A stretch of 64,000 nt of DNA from Odontesthes bonariensis (Eukaryota > Chordata > Actinopteri > Atheriniformes > Atherinopsidae): assembly GCF_027942865.1 (NCBI RefSeq), contig NC_134510.1, positions 37,131,663 through 37,195,662 on the forward strand. The letters run 5' to 3'. Below, in pieces: positions 55,052 to 64,000 of this stretch. How positions within the stretch are numbered: the stretch's first letter is position 1; the number at the start of each line of letters is the position of its first letter. The notes under the pieces are model-generated. The model was not told where the DNA came from, did not search any database, and saw only the letters and a program-made list of their open reading frames with translations. The position numbers and the translations under genes are program-made.

Positions 55052-56126
55052 AGGGGCACTAGGTAGCATTTTCACCTAAAATTATAGCCTTCAGGAGTTT
55101 ACCAAAGGTTAAACAAGTCAATAGTAAGCGAATGAAGCCTGTCTCGCTCCCAACAGGGGTCTGTATGCTGAAAATCCCATATGTAACTTCGGCAGGAGCG
55201 ACCCGCTTCTGAAGTGTCGTGATGCGTGAGAAGAGTCGTTTGTGTTTACGGCACTTAGCTAGGTACTGTATGCTAGCTGTAGTTGTAGGCTATGTGTTCG
55301 CTTGCGTTGAAGCGCCAACACCAAGCGTTTCATATTCTGCCTTTCACAGTCTGAAAATGAAACGTTCGATGTCGGCACTTCCCATCTTTGTGAAATTTCT
55401 CCAAGCGTGATCTTGTTCATCTACCATAGTGACCTGCGTTTTAGATCGTAAAGAGACAGGTGATGACGGTGCTCTAATTCCTCCTGAGTTCGAGACGTAG
55501 CCTAGCTTCAGAAATACACGGACTGACTTGATTAGAATAAGAATAGCGTTTTGATCCGAACAAGAATTGTTATCTACAAATGAAAATTGATTAATTTGTG
55601 ATTGTAATCGGAATAGTGTAGAGCTAGTCTGCGTTTATTGCGGCGTGTGTTGGTAGTGCCTGCGCGCATCTGTCTAAGATGTAACTTTTGTAAGTGTCTG
55701 CTAATACAAAGGAATCACTCCACGAATACACCATGATGAGGGAAGAATCCCATTCAAGATCAGCAAAAGTCCATCCAGACATCCATACATCCATTATCTT
55801 CCGCTTGTCCGGGGTCGGGTCGCGGGGGCAGCAGCCTGAGCAGAGAAACCCAGACGAGCTGTCCCCGGCCACTTCCTCCAGCAACAGGATTATAGCATAT
55901 TATCTTGAGTTCTCTCTACAGAAAATCTCTGATTATAGTATCTTACGTGGGCAGTCTACACTTGTGAATCAGATGACCTAACTGCACTGACTAAATAACA
56001 CAACGGCAGCATTCGCCACGATGTTTAGTTAGTGGGTGTGTACAGGTGGGGATTTTTACGACAGTGTAGAATTTCAGTTTGACCAATAGAGATCGCTATA
56101 CTGCCGCTAAACTACCTTGTATCCCT
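55052..56126. mobile_element. TTAA element nested in the piggyBac
   Basis: TTAA at 55048-55051 and 56127-56130. The left end AGGGGCACTAGGTAG and right end CTACCTTGTATCCCT are inverted matches. No transposase. Resembles the AGGG-type ends of FB1 and FB2 without sharing their interior. Confidence 0.75.
55765..55890 (-). repeat. Rex3/RTE-like LINE tail, innermost layer
   Basis: Contains the 'catccattatcttccgcttg' and 'tccggggtcgggtcgcgggg' strings typical of teleost Rex3-type LINE 3' ends, on the reverse strand. Confidence 0.6.
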
Positions 56127-57961
56127 TTAAAGATAGATGCCTACTGTACGTTAGAAAAATGTTGCCCATGATCCATAGTTTATGTGGGGTATGAAATAAT
56201 TGATCTAATTTGCATATTATGACGTCATCAGGTGGCAGCCATTTTGAATCTCATTATGTTCAGGAAATATTGGATTAAGTGATTATGAACTTGTTTTTTT
56301 AAAACTTTTTTTTCTTTTTGTCTATTTATCATCATCTATAATGATCAGGGAACAGGAAAGCAACAATAAAACAGAATAATGTAGTAAAATATTACTATAT
56401 CATCATTACCATATAGTAGGAAAACACATGCGAAAAGTTGCCTATATTTTTTCAGGAAATGGTGGATATTGACTTGATGTTTGAACTTATTTTCATTTTT
56501 CTGTCTTTTACCATCATTCATAAGGAGGAAACCAACAATAAAACAGGAGAAAGTGGTAAAATACTGTCATCATTAGGCTACCATAGAGTAGGAAAACACA
56601 TGCAAGAAGTGGAAGACATTGAATTGATTTTTTTTTTTAACCTGTTCAACCTTATTCATAATGATCAGGAATGAGGAATACAATAATAAAACAAGTGGTA
56701 AAATGTCAGGATCATTGCGCTGGCGGATAGGCGCGCCGCGGCACCGGGGGCTGGATGAAGAGAGCGCATGCTAAAGATACCAGACCCACTTCTCCCACCC
56801 CTGATTCCTCGACCACCACCTCTACGGACACTGCGACCGCGTTCCCCACTACCACCCACTCCATTGAGGTTGGATAACGGCACCGAATAAGTTGGAGTTT
56901 GTGTGTGTGCTTGGAGAACAGCCTCGCTTCGCATGCCGGCACCATTGCCTTCGGAAGTTTCACCGTGGGAAGCATGAGCGCTCGTCCGATCCTCCTCCTC
57001 ACGAGGTAAAAACTCTCCTTCGGAGTCGGAATCGGCAAATAACATGCTCAATACTTCCGCACGGTTCAACTTCTTACAAGCCATGGTGTTAAAAACTCAC
57101 TAATAGTTCGCTGACAACAAAAATTCAACTCGCACGTCTCTACAGAAAAGCTCTGAATAACTGCTTCCGTGTCTGAGCTAGCGCAGCTTTTTTGCATTGC
57201 CTTATAAAAACACTGTGAACTACAAAATGACTACAAAATGACGAGAGTTTGGTCTTGTTTGAAAGGGTAACATGTTTGCCAACTAGTGGTAGGAGGACTG
57301 AACACCTTAAAGCCCGTTTATTTTATCTACAGACTGTTTTGTTTATGCTGACGTCATGTCACAATTCTGCGACTTTGGCGGTTAGAGGGTTAAGTGCATG
57401 TAGACACCTTAATCTGACTAAGAATCGGATCGGATCGGATTAAGACCCCGAGATAACTCGGTTGAAAGTCAAACTAAACGTGCTTGTAGACGCTGAAGCA
57501 CGTGGTGAATCAGACTTTGCGTTCTGCGCATGCTCCAGATGTTTTCCCGGGGTCGTGACCCGGAAGTCAAAGGAGACGATATTCCTGTTGTTGTCGCCAT
57601 CAGAAAGAAACAAACAACGCGATGGAGAACGCTCCGTTGGGCATCGAGTTTGTGCAACAAGCAGCTCATCACAGACCAAATGTAGAGGGACGTAGCTTCA
57701 TCTGGCTCTGCGTTCTCCATCTTTCTCCAATGCCTGAGTTTGTTGTTGTTGTTGGTGGTGAAGAGGTCAACAGGAAGTGGCTCTATTAGCAACAGCTGGA
57801 ATGGGTACAGCGCCACCTATCATACCGGGGTATGACACGCTTTGTGCCTCTGATCCCATTCATTCACCGCCATATATCCAAGGAGAATTACCCTTGCTCA
57901 ACTCAGTATTATTGTAATTTAGCTAATTATCCGATCCTTTCAGTGCCATGTGACCCCACTG

Positions 57962-59475
57962 AGTGTTAAAGACTCACATAACATAACAATGGACTCGTCT
58001 CCGTCTCCCTGTTAGCATTAGCATTAGCGTCGGAGGTGCTGAAGTGGACAGCTTCGTTATCAGCCTGAATCCCGCCTTCACTACCTGCTCCTCATTCCTC
58101 CGCCGCTGGAGCAACATTGGACCCCTTTTTTTGGCGATAAATAAATATAAAGTTTTCTGCTTCCTTTTCATATTTTACATTAATTAGCAAACAACAAATC
58201 CCGCTAATAACATCAGCTTTGACCTCCAGGCTCCGTCATCTCGTGGGAGGAAGGGGGGGGCTGGGAGATACCACATTTCAAAACGGGATACAAGTGATGG
58301 GGAAGATGATACTTAGATGAATTGATTGTGTTGTTCAGAATTTCAATTGTAGTTCATTTATATGTATTGAATAATAGAATAATCAATACAAATTGACACA
58401 GAGTAATTCCATAAATTCATTTTAAAAAAAGAAAAAAGAAAAACGAACATTTCCATTTTCCCCTGGAGCCAAGGTGTGGCAGCTGCCATACCCAATTTGA
58501 GACTGGCCAACATTTAGCCTAACATGAACAATACAGAACAGAGGAGGATTGACCCCGTTTTTCCCCCCCGACTCCAGTCAAATGATAAATGAGCGAATAG
58601 TAGAGCTGAGATAAAATAAAATGCAGAACTAATGCGTCAGTCAGCTGAGACGACGTTTCCAGCCCTTCGACCTAATGTTAGCTCACGAGTCAGACAGAAT
58701 TCCCCCGTGGAGAAGAGACGCTGTCCTGAGGTTTTTATGTGTTATAAAATATCTCTCCCAACGAATCTGAGTCACACAGAACACAACTGACAACTTCTGA
58801 TGCTCGGGAAAGTGAAACATACCCTGATATCTGTAAAACTTGTCCCTGCACACTGCGCAGATTTAGTCCTCAGACGCCTACAATGCTGAGTCTTCCTCAC
58901 CTGTAGCTACAGGGATGCTCATTCCCAAGAACAACTTTCTGGGTTACTCACGAATGATGGGGCACCTGATTATGCTGTAAAATAAGGGAGAAAACTTGGG
59001 AAGATACCTTGTACTGATGTGAGAATCGGCTCTCAACATTAAACTGGTTTTAACAGCACAAGAGTGTGTTTGCCCTGCAGGGCAAATGTCACCCCCGCTT
59101 CGTAATGCGTGAATCCATCAAATGATCCGACTCGGAGGGAAGTAGGTCAAACATTTCTAAAAATCATCCCTAAAGGCCGTGTTTTGTCGGAGTTTAGAGT
59201 TTTTAAAGGATTTAAAAGCGTGCACGGCTTCAGATGGGTCGGAGGGGCCGGTGCAGTTACCGTGGCAACTTGTTGGAGCCACAACAAGAAGGGTTTTGTC
59301 CTGATGGGGGCACTTGGTTGAGCTCTGCTGTGACTGGTCTCTGTTTCATTCTTTGCCTTTCTGCATCACAGACACACACAAACCAGTCTCCCTTTTCTTT
59401 TTCTTTTTTTTTTTTTTTTATTTTTCCCAGGGTGCATGGTGTCCCTGCATGGGGGAGTGTTTACAGGATGTTATC
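57962..59475. other. Intergenic, no gene supported
   Basis: No repeats or coding exons recognised; probably upstream sequence of rapunzel-like gene 3. Confidence 0.3.
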
Positions 59476-59620
59476 TGTGTCAGTGCCGGCCCCTCATCCC
59501 TCTCTCTCGAGTAGGTTTTGGTGGAATGCTGGAACAGGATGGAGGAGTTTCAAAGGGGGAGTGACGAGATACAGACACTGAGGAAAAAAGTGAGAGACAG
59601 AAGGGAGAGAGGGAGCCAGA

Positions 59621-59677
<57 letters not shown>

Positions 59678-59758
59678 AAGAAGGCTGGTGCTCACAGGCA
59701 GAGCTGGACTACAGGGTAATTGGACTGCAGCCCATTGGATTTTTGTCTAAAAAAAAAG
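59476..59758 (+). other. Candidate 5'UTR exon of rapunzel-like gene 3
   Basis: A transcript-like stretch ending in the donor AAAG then GTGAGTTC at 59759. It would splice to the acceptor at 61219 (tctgctttcag). It contains a (TA)n run at 59622-59674, and its 5' limit is unknown. Confidence 0.3.
59622..59674. repeat. (TA)n microsatellite
   Basis: About 26 uninterrupted TA units. Confidence 0.97.
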
Positions 59759-60028
59759 GTGAGTTCTTGTCATTTTTCCCTCTACTCAGCATCTCCATCC
59801 ACTCATTTATTAGTGCTTTTGCATCATTTTCATATTCTGTAAGAGAAAGAAAGAAAGAATAAGACTTTAAGCCTCAGTTTTAGACTGCTGATTAGTAACT
59901 TTTAGGGTATTTTGATCCTTCAATTCCTTCAATTTCAAGTTGCTTAAAATGAAGAACTGCCCCTGATAATTCAGAGTTGGGGATAAGTCCTGTGGGGGAT
60001 GTGGAGTCTTGTGAAACACTCACATACG

Positions 60029-60293
60029 CAGGAGCGCCGATAGGGGGGGACAAACGGGTATTTTGTCCCGGGCCCAGGAATGGGGGGGGGGGGGGGGGCA
60101 AAAAATTAAAAATTAAATTAAATTAGAAAAAAAATAAAAATAAAAAATAGGAATATGCGCATTACTCCGCAAATATGTCCAAATGTTTCAGGCACGCACG
60201 CCAATCAGGCTGAATTTGATTTGAGAATCATCCCCGGTTCAGCCCATTCAGAGAATTTTGTCCCGGGCCCAGCCAAACCTTTCAGCGGCCCTG
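60029..60293. mobile_element. hAT MITE with perfect target duplication
   Basis: 265 bp flanked by CACATACG at 60021-60028 and 60294-60301. Ends CAGGAGCGCCG and CAGCGGCCCTG, with 'tgtcccgggcccag' near both ends. A G homopolymer lies at about 60080-60098. No ORF. Lies in the probable first intron of rapunzel-like gene 3. Confidence 0.9.
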
Positions 60294-61285
60294 CACATAC
60301 GTGGTCTTTGTCAAACCTACGTAGGAGAGCATTTCACACGCTGTGCGAGACTCGCCTTTTTTCTCTCCCTCTCACTAAATCATTTTTGCTGTGAAAAGAA
60401 GACTCTAATTTTTTCTTTTTTTTTTTGCATTTCTTTGTCTGACAAAGTGTGATTTTTTTTTTTTACCAGGATAGTTACCCAGTTAGTGTTTTTCTCCCTG
60501 TTTCTTAGAATGGAACTCTGTTATGTCGTTTTAAATTCAAATTTTGAAATATAAAGGCTGTAATGAGGAGGAAAGTGTGATTAATTTAATGAACAGGTGC
60601 ATCGGTGGAGATTTCCTTCTCTCAGACCTGGGTGTGCCTTTTTTTCTGAACTGGATATGGACTCAGGGGGAACATTAAATAAGTTAGGTCATCTCTCGTG
60701 AGCATTTTAAATAGAAAAACATACGATCGGGACTGAAGTAAAAGCCCCTTTTGCCCATGTTGTGAACATCTGTGTTTGCTTTGGTTCTTGGCTATTGTTA
60801 GTGCGTTAAAATGTCATCCCAACAGGCCAGTGCTGCAGTGTTGTGCAATAAGTGTACACAAACCATGTTTGATATTTGTTCTGTATTTGGTGTCTGCGAG
60901 GGCCTCATGGGCTTTTTTTTTTTTTTTTACATGTGCCAGTGCCACCAAAGCTTAAAAAAGGCCCTGTCATTAGCTGAAGCTGTGGGGGTACGGCATGAAA
61001 CTGGAGGCCTACATGTGCTGACATGACCTACCGTTGGCTTTATTGTAGGCTTTGTTTGTCAGGAGTACGTCAGGAGTCAGCTGATTGCTTTAACTTTGCC
61101 AAATGCAGCTGAGAACCAAAAAGCAGAGCCATACCTTTGACTGAAATTTGACAAAAAAAAAAAAATCACACTATAATGAACTTTACAAGGATTTTTTCCC
61201 GTGTATCTTCTGCTTTCAGGCATCAGCAAAAGGCTCTTTCTCTGGGGAACATTAGAGTAGTTACTGTGAAACACTTAACACCAAG

Positions 61286-62467
61286 ATGATTAGTGTGGCA
61301 GACTGGCTCATACAAAACAGGGACAAGATCGAGAAGGGTGTGGAGATCATGGGGCAAGCCTCCGAGGTGCTGGCGTCCACCGTGGGCCAGCTCCACCCCG
61401 TGCTGGAGGCCGTGTTCGTGGCCTCGGCCGAGCTGCTCAGCAACCCGGACAGCAAAGAGGCTCGCTACCTGACCCAGCAGTTCGAAATCGTCAATCAAAA
61501 ACTCGAGGGAATCCAAGATGAGATCGATAAAATCGCCCTGGAGCTGCAGAAGACTTCCATGAACAAGCAGAACTTCGACCGAGAGGCTCAGATGCTCAGT
61601 CAGTACGATAAGTTCCAGACGTTTGTCACCACCAAGCCCGAGTTCAAGGAGAAGGGGAAGAAGAAGTTTCTCAGCCACTACGAGAACACCGACGGCGACC
61701 TGAACTTGGATGCCCTCTACAATGCCGTCACTGGGGAGAACGCCTCCGGAGACCCGATGCTGGAGACGGTACTCGCCACCGAGCAGAGAAGCAGAAGGGC
61801 GGTGGAGGACTTCTGCGCTCGGCTGAAGAAGCTTTTCGTGGTGGGAATCATCGCCGTCATGGGCTACACCGCCCTTCAGGATGGCTCTGTCGGGGAGGAG
61901 ATAGTGAAGAAGTGGCAAGACCGAATGGAGGACGTGGAGAATCGAATGAAGGCGGCTGTGGACGACTGCACGCAGAACTTTGCCGAGCAGGCCAAGGAGG
62001 ACATGGAGCACCTGCTCCTGGAGAGTCCCGGCACGGTGGATCCCGACTTCACCAAATCCCTCTTGGATTCGCTCGTCAAGAAGTACGACTGGGTGAGCTG
62101 GTCCATCAGGGCCTTCGCCGACAGGGAGCGCATTTTCTTTTTCAACTGGCTGGCGGGGAAGAATTACCACGGGAGCGGAGGAGCCAATAGGTTCGAAGTT
62201 CTGGCCAAGAACAAAATCATAGTGGTGGTCTCATTCTGCGTCGACCCCAAACCCATCAACAAGAGTGAGATCCAGGAGCAGATCGAGCAGCAGAAGCTGA
62301 AGGGGAACATGATGGCGGCGGCTCTGTCTCTGAACAAGAGCTTCCCCAACTGCCTGGTCCACGCTGTCAGCCATTACAAGGCTGTGGTGGAGACCAACAA
62401 CTTCCGTGAGGATTGTTACTACTACGGGAAACAAAAAGGAGCTTACCTGTGCATCCACGCTGAGTAG
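61286..62467 (+). CDS. Protein rapunzel-like 3 (long form)
   Basis: 393 aa in one uninterrupted exon; acceptor at 61219 and ATG 66 bases later; TAG stop. The N-terminal region is predicted helical, with a weakly hydrophobic stretch at about 24-52 and long amphipathic segments (FEIVNQKLEGIQDEIDKIAL near 66-85). The hydrophobic segment LFVVGIIAVMGYTAL at 183-197 lines up with those of the two paralogs, followed by a charged helix (KKWQDRMEDVENRMKAAVDD). The C-terminal domain has LLDSLVKKYDWVSWSIR, NRFEVLAKNKIIVVVSF, VHAVSHYK and CYYYGKQKGAYLCIHAE, all mirrored in rapunzel-like 2. No signal peptide. The biochemical function of the family is unknown. An ATTAAA near 62521 may be the polyadenylation signal. 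It is not bracketed by FB1 elements, unlike the other two. Confidence 0.88.
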   Translation: MISVADWLIQNRDKIEKGVEIMGQASEVLASTVGQLHPVLEAVFVASAELLSNPDSKEARYLTQQFEIVNQKLEGIQDEIDKIALELQKTSMNKQNFDREAQMLSQYDKFQTFVTTKPEFKEKGKKKFLSHYENTDGDLNLDALYNAVTGENASGDPMLETVLATEQRSRRAVEDFCARLKKLFVVGIIAVMGYTALQDGSVGEEIVKKWQDRMEDVENRMKAAVDDCTQNFAEQAKEDMEHLLLESPGTVDPDFTKSLLDSLVKKYDWVSWSIRAFADRERIFFFNWLAGKNYHGSGGANRFEVLAKNKIIVVVSFCVDPKPINKSEIQEQIEQQKLKGNMMAAALSLNKSFPNCLVHAVSHYKAVVETNNFREDCYYYGKQKGAYLCIHAE

Positions 62468-62521
62468 GCTCAACACGGATGAATTTGAGAATGTCTTTCC
62501 AGAGACTTTAAACATCTCTAT

Positions 62522-64000
62522 TAAATTTAGATCTATATATTCCTAAATATCCTCTCTGTTGTTGTGTAATCTGCTCTGTCCGGGTTCTGCTAAGTAATTC
62601 TTTGTGTCACAGCCATTTTAAATCTTCTTCAGTCTTCAGACTTCAGGGTGTTCCAGAGGTTTCAGAGCCATAGATCTCCATGCCAGCTTTGTCTTTAATG
62701 TCGGGATAATGATCATGACCAGCCAACCTTTGGCATTATTATACCTTTATGTGGTTTTAGCATCTCAGATTTGACAGTCTGTCAGTTTTGTCAGTTATTT
62801 ACTTGCTTATACTCTCATATGGGAGCCATTTTGCACTGAAAACGATCATTTAGGTTTCTCTTCACTCCAACCCACGAGGTTCTCCTGCGCACTGCTGCCC
62901 CTACAGGCGGTGAGAGGAAACGTGACTCAGATAAGCACTGCAGGGAAACTATCAGTCCCAAGTGTTTCCTTTAACAACCCGCTGAGTCCTTTTTAAGGAA
63001 GGAAGGATTACTCACAGCGATGGAGTTCAGCACCCAGAAACAGCAACAGTTTTTTCACCCCTTGGATTTACGTTCAGTGATCACTTTACTGAAAAGCTTT
63101 TGCACTTCCTGGTTGGGTAACATCACTTTTTAAGAGTTTAAGAGATCAAAATTACTTGGGTTAGGTTTAGAAACACCATTATTTGTACTACACCTCCCTC
63201 TAACGACCTCTCACGCAGTGTTTGAACACAGTTATAACCTTATTATAAGGTTATTTGTTTTATAATACTCTGGCTTGGAGCAGTGACTTCAGAAAGGAAC
63301 CACCACTTGTCATTTGGTACATGTTTGCCTTTGCATGGCTTAAACAAACAATAGCCTCTTAGCTGGAAAGCTTTAGATGTTCTGAAGAAGGCTGTTTCCT
63401 CTTTGTTTCCACCCGTCCATCCTAGAGCACATGGTTCATATTAAGAATAAACATCTGAGGAGTGCTGACAGCAAAAACTAATGTTATTCTCAGTTGTTTT
63501 TTACAGGAAATGTACAATATTATAACTGAATTAGAAGATTGGAAATAATAGCAGAGGATTTTGTGTTCATGTGTTCCAATCCTGGGAATAATTGTATATG
63601 AAAAAGGTGCAATAAGGCGCTTTGGGGGCCATAAGGTGCTGTGGGGGCAATAAGGCGCTGTGGGGGCAATAAGGCGCTTTGGGGTAAACTTGTGAAATCA
63701 ACTACAATCATCAGAATGCTTCTGTGTATTTTACATTTATTTGTAATAAAAAGCTAAATACAGATGCTCTTGTCATCATTGGTCATAGTAAATCGAAAGT
63801 TACGGATGTACTACGGTTCTATGAATTCTGGATGACCGCCAGAGGGCGGTGCTTTCAGAACTGGATATCTCCATCTCACATATGTGCAGGTCGAGTTATT
63901 ATACCAACAAAGTCACCTGTGACCATGTGATGACGTAGGGTGCACGCCACAGTATAAGACCACCACGTCATCACGCAACCTGTTCCTACAGAATCTTCTC
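62522..64000. other. 3' flank with a short tandem repeat
   Basis: 63606-63690 holds about four copies of a 20-bp unit with 'gggggcaataaggcgct'. From about 63800 the sequence has the look of a dispersed repeat ('gaccgccagagggcggtgct'), but I cannot name it. No gene recognised. Confidence 0.4.

Larger units (their letters stand above)
54969..57389 (-). mobile_element. piggyBac element nested in copy C
   Basis: TTAA at 54965-54968 and 57390-57393; ends CCCTTTAGGCGCCAA and GCGGTTAGAGGG. On the reverse strand 56665-57084 encodes a piggyBac-like N-terminus (MACKKLNRAEVLSMLFADSD, then an acidic stretch), followed by a Gly/Arg-rich tail; the catalytic core is missing. Confidence 0.82.
54902..57961. 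mobile_element. CAGTGGGG element, copy C, split by a nest
   Basis: The left part 54902-54964 and right part 57394-57961 rejoin exactly at 'gagttattaa/gtgcatg' to match copy A. The 2.4 kb between is a later insertion. Confidence 0.85.

Noticed and set aside
56665-57084. 139-codon ORF as a host gene
   Set aside because: Its start resembles a piggyBac transposase N-terminus and it lies inside TTAA-bounded piggyBac ends, so it is a transposon remnant.
61223-62170. 315-codon open frame on the - strand
   Set aside because: Antisense shadow of rapunzel-like 3. It reads as Leu/Val/His-rich low complexity typical of a reversed GC-rich coding exon.

Overview
The window looks like teleost fish (probably percomorph) nuclear DNA. 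Coding exons are short, with GT-AG introns. Three copies of the fish 'rapunzel' family are present. The repeats are typical of fish: L2, Rex1 and Rex3-like LINE tails, a tRNA-derived SINE, and Tc1, hAT, piggyBac, PIF-Harbinger and TTAA-flanked foldback transposons. No database search was run; names rest on recognised motifs, splice phases and internal comparison.

Region 1 (0.5-18.5 kb) holds two head-to-tail genes on the + strand. Their first exons share a coiled-coil motif. Gene A (583-7801) ends in a DUF4806-like module, but its fourth exon is shifted in frame and cut by half of a foldback transposon, so it is probably a pseudogene. Gene B (9733-18411; four exons in consistent phase; 614 aa) has no zinc fingers. 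Its last exon carries a 60-bp coding minisatellite with 13 Arg-rich units. Intron 3 of gene B holds a complete PIF-Harbinger transposon (12358-17127) with a TAA target duplication, inverted ends of about 80 bp, an intact DDE transposase and an intact three-exon MADF-domain gene.

Region 2 (20-39 kb) holds rapunzel-like gene 1 (227 aa) and gene 2 (395 aa, two exons), each with candidate upstream noncoding exons. Both coding blocks are bracketed by copies of one foldback family (here FB1). Between the genes is a second foldback element (FB2), a palindrome with two 454-bp arms and a 12-bp loop. Rapunzel-like gene 2 has an intron its paralogs lack, made mostly of a hAT element that holds another transposon.

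Region 3 (39-59 kb) has no supported host gene. It is a mosaic of repeated pieces: a direct pair of piggyBac-like elements, an inverted pair of hAT derivatives that each keep an intact 101-aa BED-finger ORF, three copies and a relic of one long-inverted-repeat element, an inverted duplication of about 840 bp, and a nest four elements deep at 54902-57961.

Region 4 (59-64 kb) holds rapunzel-like gene 3 (393 aa, uninterrupted) and its probable upstream exon, then unannotated sequence to the end.
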